Positions 5,323 to 9,001 of a stretch of 9,001 nucleotides of DNA are shown here, piece by piece. Numbering within the stretch: position 1 is the first letter of the stretch; each line of letters begins with the position of its first letter. The DNA is taken from assembly GCA_964393575.1 (NCBI GenBank), contig CAYMUG010000024.1, forward strand, positions 1-9,001. Direction: 5' to 3'. This DNA comes from CAYMUG01 sp964393575 (GTDB lineage: Bacteria; Patescibacteriota; Minisyncoccia; Spechtbacterales; 2-12-FULL-38-22). The translations under genes were made by a program, and so were the position numbers. Below the pieces are notes generated by a model. It was not told the DNA's origin. It did not search any database and saw only the letters and a list, made by a program, of their open reading frames with translations.

Positions 5323-5775
5323 TTACGCTATTTTCACTATGCGATATCGCTTTTTGCCTTTAGGTGTAACAACTTCCACATCTTCTCCTTCTTGTTTACC
5401 CATAAGAGCGTTGCCCATCGGGGATGAAATTGATATTTTTCCTCCGCTGGCGTCTGATTCCTCCGAGCTTACCAGTTGTACCTTGTGTTTTTTATTCCCT
5501 GAAGCAATTAGTTCTACAGTTGCCCCTACGGTTGCCTCGCCTTGTTTTTTACGCACTACCTTCGCGTTCCTTATTTTGTTTTCCAATTCTTCAATACGTG
5601 CCTCAAGGGCTGTTTGCGCCTCCTTGGCAGCAATATATTCTGCGTTTTCCGCCATATCTCCTTGTTGAGCTGCTTCTTTCAACCAATTCGCTATCTCCCA
5701 CTTCTTTTGGGTTTTTAGCTCTTTTAGCTCTTCTTTTAATTGGTTTAGACCTTTTTGTGTTATATATTCTTCCAT
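5323..5775 (-). CDS. greA: Transcription elongation factor GreA
   Basis: GreA enters the RNA polymerase secondary channel and stimulates cleavage of backtracked RNA, rescuing stalled complexes. The 150-aa product is close to the usual GreA length of about 158. The N-terminal antiparallel coiled coil (about 1-75) carries the tip motif GDMAENAEY (39-47) with the acidic pair D40 and E43 that coordinates catalytic Mg2+. The C-terminal FKBP-like domain (about 82-150) includes SSPMGNALMGKQEGEDVEV (137-terminal half) and ends in RYRIVKIA. The ATG at 5775 has no SD; an AGGTGA about 30 bases upstream is too far. It follows the PBP2 gene after 78 bases and is closed by a terminator before lysS. Proximity of greA and lysS is also common in other bacteria. 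Confidence 0.96.
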   Translation of the reverse strand: MEEYITQKGLNQLKEELKELKTQKKWEIANWLKEAAQQGDMAENAEYIAAKEAQTALEARIEELENKIRNAKVVRKKQGEATVGATVELIASGNKKHKVQLVSSEESDASGGKISISSPMGNALMGKQEGEDVEVVTPKGKKRYRIVKIA

Positions 5776-5790
5776 GATACTTTTGTGCGA

Positions 5791-5847
5791 GTCCGGCCGC
5801 TCACCTCGCTCGCTCGGCGAAGCAAGCTAATTAGCGGACGGTGAGTT
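5791..5847. repeat. GC-rich inverted-repeat spacer between the PBP2 gene and greA
   Basis: The spacer differs in composition from the AT-rich genes around it. GCTCGCT (5808-5814) pairs with AGCAAGC (5821-5827, one G-U), GCTAATTAGC (5826-5835) is a perfect palindrome, and CTCACC (5800-5805) is complementary to GGTGAG (5840-5845). There is no T-run for a canonical terminator. It may be a dispersed intergenic repeat or an RNA-processing element. Confidence 0.45.
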
Positions 5848-5853
5848 ATAATT

Positions 5854-7839
5854 TTATTCTTCCGGTTCTTCGGAAAAATAACGACTAAATATATCATGTG
5901 CTACTCGCACTGCCTTATCACTGCTTTCGCCTTCCTCCATTACTACAACAACTAAAATTTCAGGGTTACGATACGGCGCAAAACCGGCAAACCATGCATT
6001 GGGTGTTTCGCCGGAGGTCTGCGCTGTTCCGGTTTTACCGGCAACCGGCGTTGAAAGCTGATTTAAAAACTTACTTGACCCCGAAACTACAGCCTGCCTC
6101 ATTCCCTCCTTTGCAACATTGACGGTTTTTCTTGAAAGAAACTTGCCGTTTATTATATCACCTCTTTCTCGATTTTCCACTACGGCATGATTTCCACAAT
6201 CCACATCGGCATTATCTTTATTGATACCGGAATTACTGCAGTTAGAGAGTATACTATCAATTATAAACGGTTTGTAAATAGTTCCCCCGTTAGCAAAGGC
6301 GGAAAAGGCAGAGGCCACTTGCAGAGGAGTGGCCAGAAGGTCGCCCTGGCCGATGCTTACATTATAAGTATCTCCTATCGTCCATCTTTCTCCTGTTTTT
6401 TCTTGTTTTTGCTCTGGGGTAGGAATAAGACCGCTATTTTCTGAAGAAAAGTTAATACCAAGTTTTTCTCCCCAATTAAACTTAGATAAATACTCTGCGA
6501 TAAGATCAATTCCAAGCCCTTCAAACTCCTGGTATCCTCCGCCCAGCATATAAAAATATACATTACTTGATACAGCAATTGCATCCCTCATGTCAACATA
6601 ACCGTGATTTTTCCAGTCCTCAAATCTGTAAGTAACGGAAGGGTCATAGACGCTGGGGACTTCAATATAACCTTGAGTGAGAACCTCTCGTTCGGGATCG
6701 ATAATGTTTTCTTCCAGTGCAGCGGCAGCGATTAAGGGTTTAATAATGGAACCGGTTGAATATTCGCCGGAAGTTGCACGGTTAAAAAGAGGGGCAGATG
6801 AATTGTTGAAGTATTTTGCGGCTTGTTGACCAGATAACCCTTTTGCAAAATGATTGGGGTTGTAATCGGGTAAACTTACCATAGAAAGAATTTTCCCGTT
6901 TTGCGGATTAAGCGCTACAACAGTACCGCTATCAAGATTGTTTTTCTCCAATCCACTACGTAAAGCTTCGTATGAACTTCTCTGCAGATTAGCATCAACG
7001 GTAAGTTTTAAAATATTCCCTCTGTCTTTTTCCTGCATAAGCTCTTCCCGCACCACATCACCTGTAGCATTAACATACCTGGCGAAGATACCCTTTTCTC
7101 CTTTAAGTACATCTTCAAAAGCACTCTCTGCCCCTTTCTTGCCTATAGAGTCAGAGAGGTTATAGTCCTCCGATTCAACTATATCTTTTTTATTAACCGG
7201 AGCCGTATGCCCTGTTATATGAGCAAAAAGATTACTTTGAGGATAACTTCTTAGTGATGTCTCTTTAACTACAAGTGCGGGAAACGAATCAAGTATACTT
7301 TCTGACTTCTCTAATTCTTTCTCGGTTAATTTTTTAACTAATGTAACAGAGGCAAGGTTCTTCGTTTTTCCCTCCGAAAAATTTGACTTAATTCGGTTGT
7401 ACGATAAGCGCGGATAAATCTCCGAAAGAGAGCGTGATATAAATTCTATATTATCACTGCTTAAATCGCGGGGCTTAGCGATAATATTAAAACCGGAAAC
7501 TGTGTCGGCGATAGTCTGCCCGTCATTTGATATTATCTCTCCCCGCGCAGGGCCAACTTCGTGGGTTCTTAAAGCATTTTGGTGAGCTAACTCGGAATAT
7601 TTTTGACCCTCGAATATTGTTAAATAAAGAGTATAACCTGCGAGTAAAGACAACATTACAAAAAGCCCGATAAAAAACATTTTGTTTTCTACGGGTTTTT
7701 CAAACTGCTTGGGATTATATTCTTCGTTAGGTAGAGAGCTATACGAGTCGGAAAATATGTCCTCGGGCGCGATATCCTGTTCTGTATTATTATTCAGAAA
7801 TAAATCCGGGGATTGATCGGGTCTTCTTATAAATCTCAT
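5854..7839 (-). CDS. mrdA: Penicillin-binding protein 2 (class B transpeptidase, cell elongation)
   Basis: This membrane-anchored DD-transpeptidase cross-links peptidoglycan and in the elongation machinery works with RodA and MreB. The 661 residues show a cytoplasmic N-terminus of about 53 aa, one TM helix (about 54-76), the dimerisation/pedestal domain opening with RGEIISNDG (99-107), and a transpeptidase domain (about 300-650) with all three active-site motifs: S364-I-I-K367, S424-S-N426 and K602-T-G-T605. An insert near 530-550 holds two cysteines (C534, C548), the only ones in the protein and possibly a disulfide. The ATG lies 12 bases after the mreB stop with no SD, which suggests translational coupling in an mreB-mrdA operon. 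PBP2 rather than PBP3 is chosen for the mreB context; sequence alone leaves some doubt. Confidence 0.92.
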   Translation of the reverse strand: MRFIRRPDQSPDLFLNNNTEQDIAPEDIFSDSYSSLPNEEYNPKQFEKPVENKMFFIGLFVMLSLLAGYTLYLTIFEGQKYSELAHQNALRTHEVGPARGEIISNDGQTIADTVSGFNIIAKPRDLSSDNIEFISRSLSEIYPRLSYNRIKSNFSEGKTKNLASVTLVKKLTEKELEKSESILDSFPALVVKETSLRSYPQSNLFAHITGHTAPVNKKDIVESEDYNLSDSIGKKGAESAFEDVLKGEKGIFARYVNATGDVVREELMQEKDRGNILKLTVDANLQRSSYEALRSGLEKNNLDSGTVVALNPQNGKILSMVSLPDYNPNHFAKGLSGQQAAKYFNNSSAPLFNRATSGEYSTGSIIKPLIAAAALEENIIDPEREVLTQGYIEVPSVYDPSVTYRFEDWKNHGYVDMRDAIAVSSNVYFYMLGGGYQEFEGLGIDLIAEYLSKFNWGEKLGINFSSENSGLIPTPEQKQEKTGERWTIGDTYNVSIGQGDLLATPLQVASAFSAFANGGTIYKPFIIDSILSNCSNSGINKDNADVDCGNHAVVENRERGDIINGKFLSRKTVNVAKEGMRQAVVSGSSKFLNQLSTPVAGKTGTAQTSGETPNAWFAGFAPYRNPEILVVVVMEEGESSDKAVRVAHDIFSRYFSEEPEE

Positions 7840-7851
7840 ATACTTTATATA

Positions 7852-8913
7852 TTATTCCAACTTGGGAGGTTTTTGGTTATAGTCCAGATCTATAAGAACA
7901 TCTCTAAGTTGGTCCAGATCCTCAAGCACGATTCCTGTTCCGCGGGCTACCGTGGTTAAAGGATCATCCGCAATATTGACAGGCACATGGGTAATATCTT
8001 CAATATAACGATCAAAGTGACGCAATAAACTTCCTCCGCCTGCAAGTGTTATTCCTTTTTCCATAATATCCGCAAGTAATTCCGGGGGAGTTTGCTCTAC
8101 TGCTTCTTTGATTGCAGATGCTAAAGCTTCCACGGAGGGAGAAAGCGCTTCTCTTATATGCTGATCATCAGTTAACACTTCACTGGGGAGTCCGCTAACC
8201 GCATCTCTGCCCCTCATAGGATGAGTTAACGTCTCATCAAGAGACATAGCAGAGCCTACTTGTATTTTTATATCTTCAGCAGTTCTTTCGCCTAAAATAA
8301 GATTGTGTTTCTCGCGCGCATAGCGTGTTATATCTTCATTAAGCCGGTCGCCTGCCACCCTTAAACTGTGGCTCACAACAATTCCACCTAAAGATATTAA
8401 TGCAATTTCAGTAGTTCCTCCGCCTATATCTATAATCATACTACCGGAGGGATCCTGTACATTAAGATGTCCTCCGAGAGCTGCAGCCATAGGTTCTTCT
8501 ATTAAGTAAACTTCTCTTGCACCTGCAGCACGGGCAGCGTCTTCAACTGCGCGTTTTTCTACTTCTGTTACTCCTGAAGGTATACCCACTACAACGCGCG
8601 GCCTGGGTAGAAAACGAATCGGTTCAGAATGTACTTTGTCTATGAAGTATTTAAGCATTTGTTGGGTAGTTTCAAAATCCGAAACGACACCTTCCACAAG
8701 AGGCCTGGATGCTACTATGTGCGCGGGAGTTTTGCCGACCATGCGTCTTGCTTCCTCACCTATAGCCAAAATCCTGCCGGTTTTTTTGTTAACAGCCACA
8801 ACCGAAGGTTCGTTTATCACAATTCCTTTCTTGCGAACATAAACAAGGGTATTGGCAGTACCTAAATCTATTCCTATATCCTGTGAAATTTTTCCTAAAA
8901 GTTTATTAAACAT
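7852..8913 (-). CDS. mreB: Rod-shape-determining actin homologue MreB
   Basis: MreB forms membrane-bound filaments under the inner membrane that orient the wall-elongation machinery. The 353-aa product has the normal family length. Seen in order: an amphipathic N-terminus (MFNKLLGKI), phosphate-1 motif DIGIDLGTANT (12-22), the connect-1 region EEPMAAALG (139-147), phosphate-2 motif IIDIGGGTTEIALIS (160-174) and the adenosine motif ITLAGGGSLLRHFD (288-301). The C-terminus has a short extension ending QKPPKLE. The ATG at 8913 has no SD and I see no convincing promoter in the 88 bases left before the window edge. The PBP2 gene follows directly; mreC and mreD, often found after mreB, are not here. 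Confidence 0.97.
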   Translation of the reverse strand: MFNKLLGKISQDIGIDLGTANTLVYVRKKGIVINEPSVVAVNKKTGRILAIGEEARRMVGKTPAHIVASRPLVEGVVSDFETTQQMLKYFIDKVHSEPIRFLPRPRVVVGIPSGVTEVEKRAVEDAARAAGAREVYLIEEPMAAALGGHLNVQDPSGSMIIDIGGGTTEIALISLGGIVVSHSLRVAGDRLNEDITRYAREKHNLILGERTAEDIKIQVGSAMSLDETLTHPMRGRDAVSGLPSEVLTDDQHIREALSPSVEALASAIKEAVEQTPPELLADIMEKGITLAGGGSLLRHFDRYIEDITHVPVNIADDPLTTVARGTGIVLEDLDQLRDVLIDLDYNQKPPKLE

Positions 8914-8924
8914 AAAAGTTAGTA

Positions 8925-9001
8925 ATGAGTAACCCTAAATTAAACTCCAAATTAAAAGGATACCCCGAAAAAACGCTTCGCGCTAACGGGACAGGCAAGG
9001 A
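8925..9001 (+). CDS. Possible start of a divergent gene, cut by the window edge (doubtful)
   Basis: An ATG at 8925 opens a frame that stays open for 25 codons to the end of the window (MSNPKLNSKLKGYPEKTLRA then NGTGK). There is no SD. The start lies only 11 bases from the mreB ATG on the other strand, leaving no room for two promoters. The opposite strand is also open in one frame, and AAGGA at 8956-8960 recurs at 8997-9001, so this may be a small intergenic repeat rather than a gene. No homology recognised. Confidence 0.2.
   Translation, partial: MSNPKLNSKLKGYPEKTLRANGTGK

Noticed and set aside
5424..5777. 117-codon plus-strand ORF opposite greA
   Set aside because: It is the complement of the greA coiled-coil coding sequence, Leu/Pro-rich with no domain or start signal; greA itself is unambiguous.

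Overview
The window looks like a piece of a small-genome bacterium of the Candidate Phyla Radiation, most likely Parcubacteria-like. This is inferred from the compact gene set, the style of the LysS and PBP2 proteins, a minimal tau-less DnaX, tRNAs without encoded CCA, and start codons mostly lacking Shine-Dalgarno sequences. The exactly 100-base run of N (3659-3758) marks a scaffold gap, so this is probably a draft or metagenome assembly.

Layout, right to left on the minus strand. mreB (8913-7852) is followed after 12 bases by a class B PBP2 gene (7839-5854), a cell-elongation pair without mreC/mreD between them. After a 78-base GC-rich, hairpin-containing spacer comes greA (5775-5323). A terminator and a promoter-like sequence that would give an almost leaderless mRNA precede lysS (5221 down to the gap, lacking only its last codons). 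The one clear plus-strand gene (2645-3604) converges on lysS. It encodes an unrecognised protein with two membrane segments, a charged linker and a conserved-looking Cys/His domain, has its own promoter, strong SD and TTG start, and ends in a strong hairpin terminator beside the gap.

From 2254 to 2644 lies a 391-base divergent regulatory region with a perfect 26-base palindrome, an alternative overlapping hairpin, a second perfect hairpin, a heptanucleotide repeat array flanked by 11-base direct repeats, and one promoter in each direction. Leftward of it, a ZIP-family metal transporter (2253-1393) is followed after 16 bases by dnaX (1376-288). The dnaX stop codon lies inside the next gene, a tRNA with anticodon UAU (297-203) and an abnormal 26-nt variable region. 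A tRNA-Lys(UUU) (87-15) follows after a hairpin-rich spacer.

The genes are mostly housekeeping: wall elongation (MreB/PBP2), transcript rescue (GreA), lysine charging (LysS plus tRNA-Lys), clamp loading (DnaX) and metal uptake (ZIP). The most unusual items are the UAU tRNA with its extra arm and its overlap with dnaX, the membrane-anchored Cys/His protein, and the nested palindromes between the two divergent genes. I saw no CRISPR array, insertion sequence or recognisable defence system.
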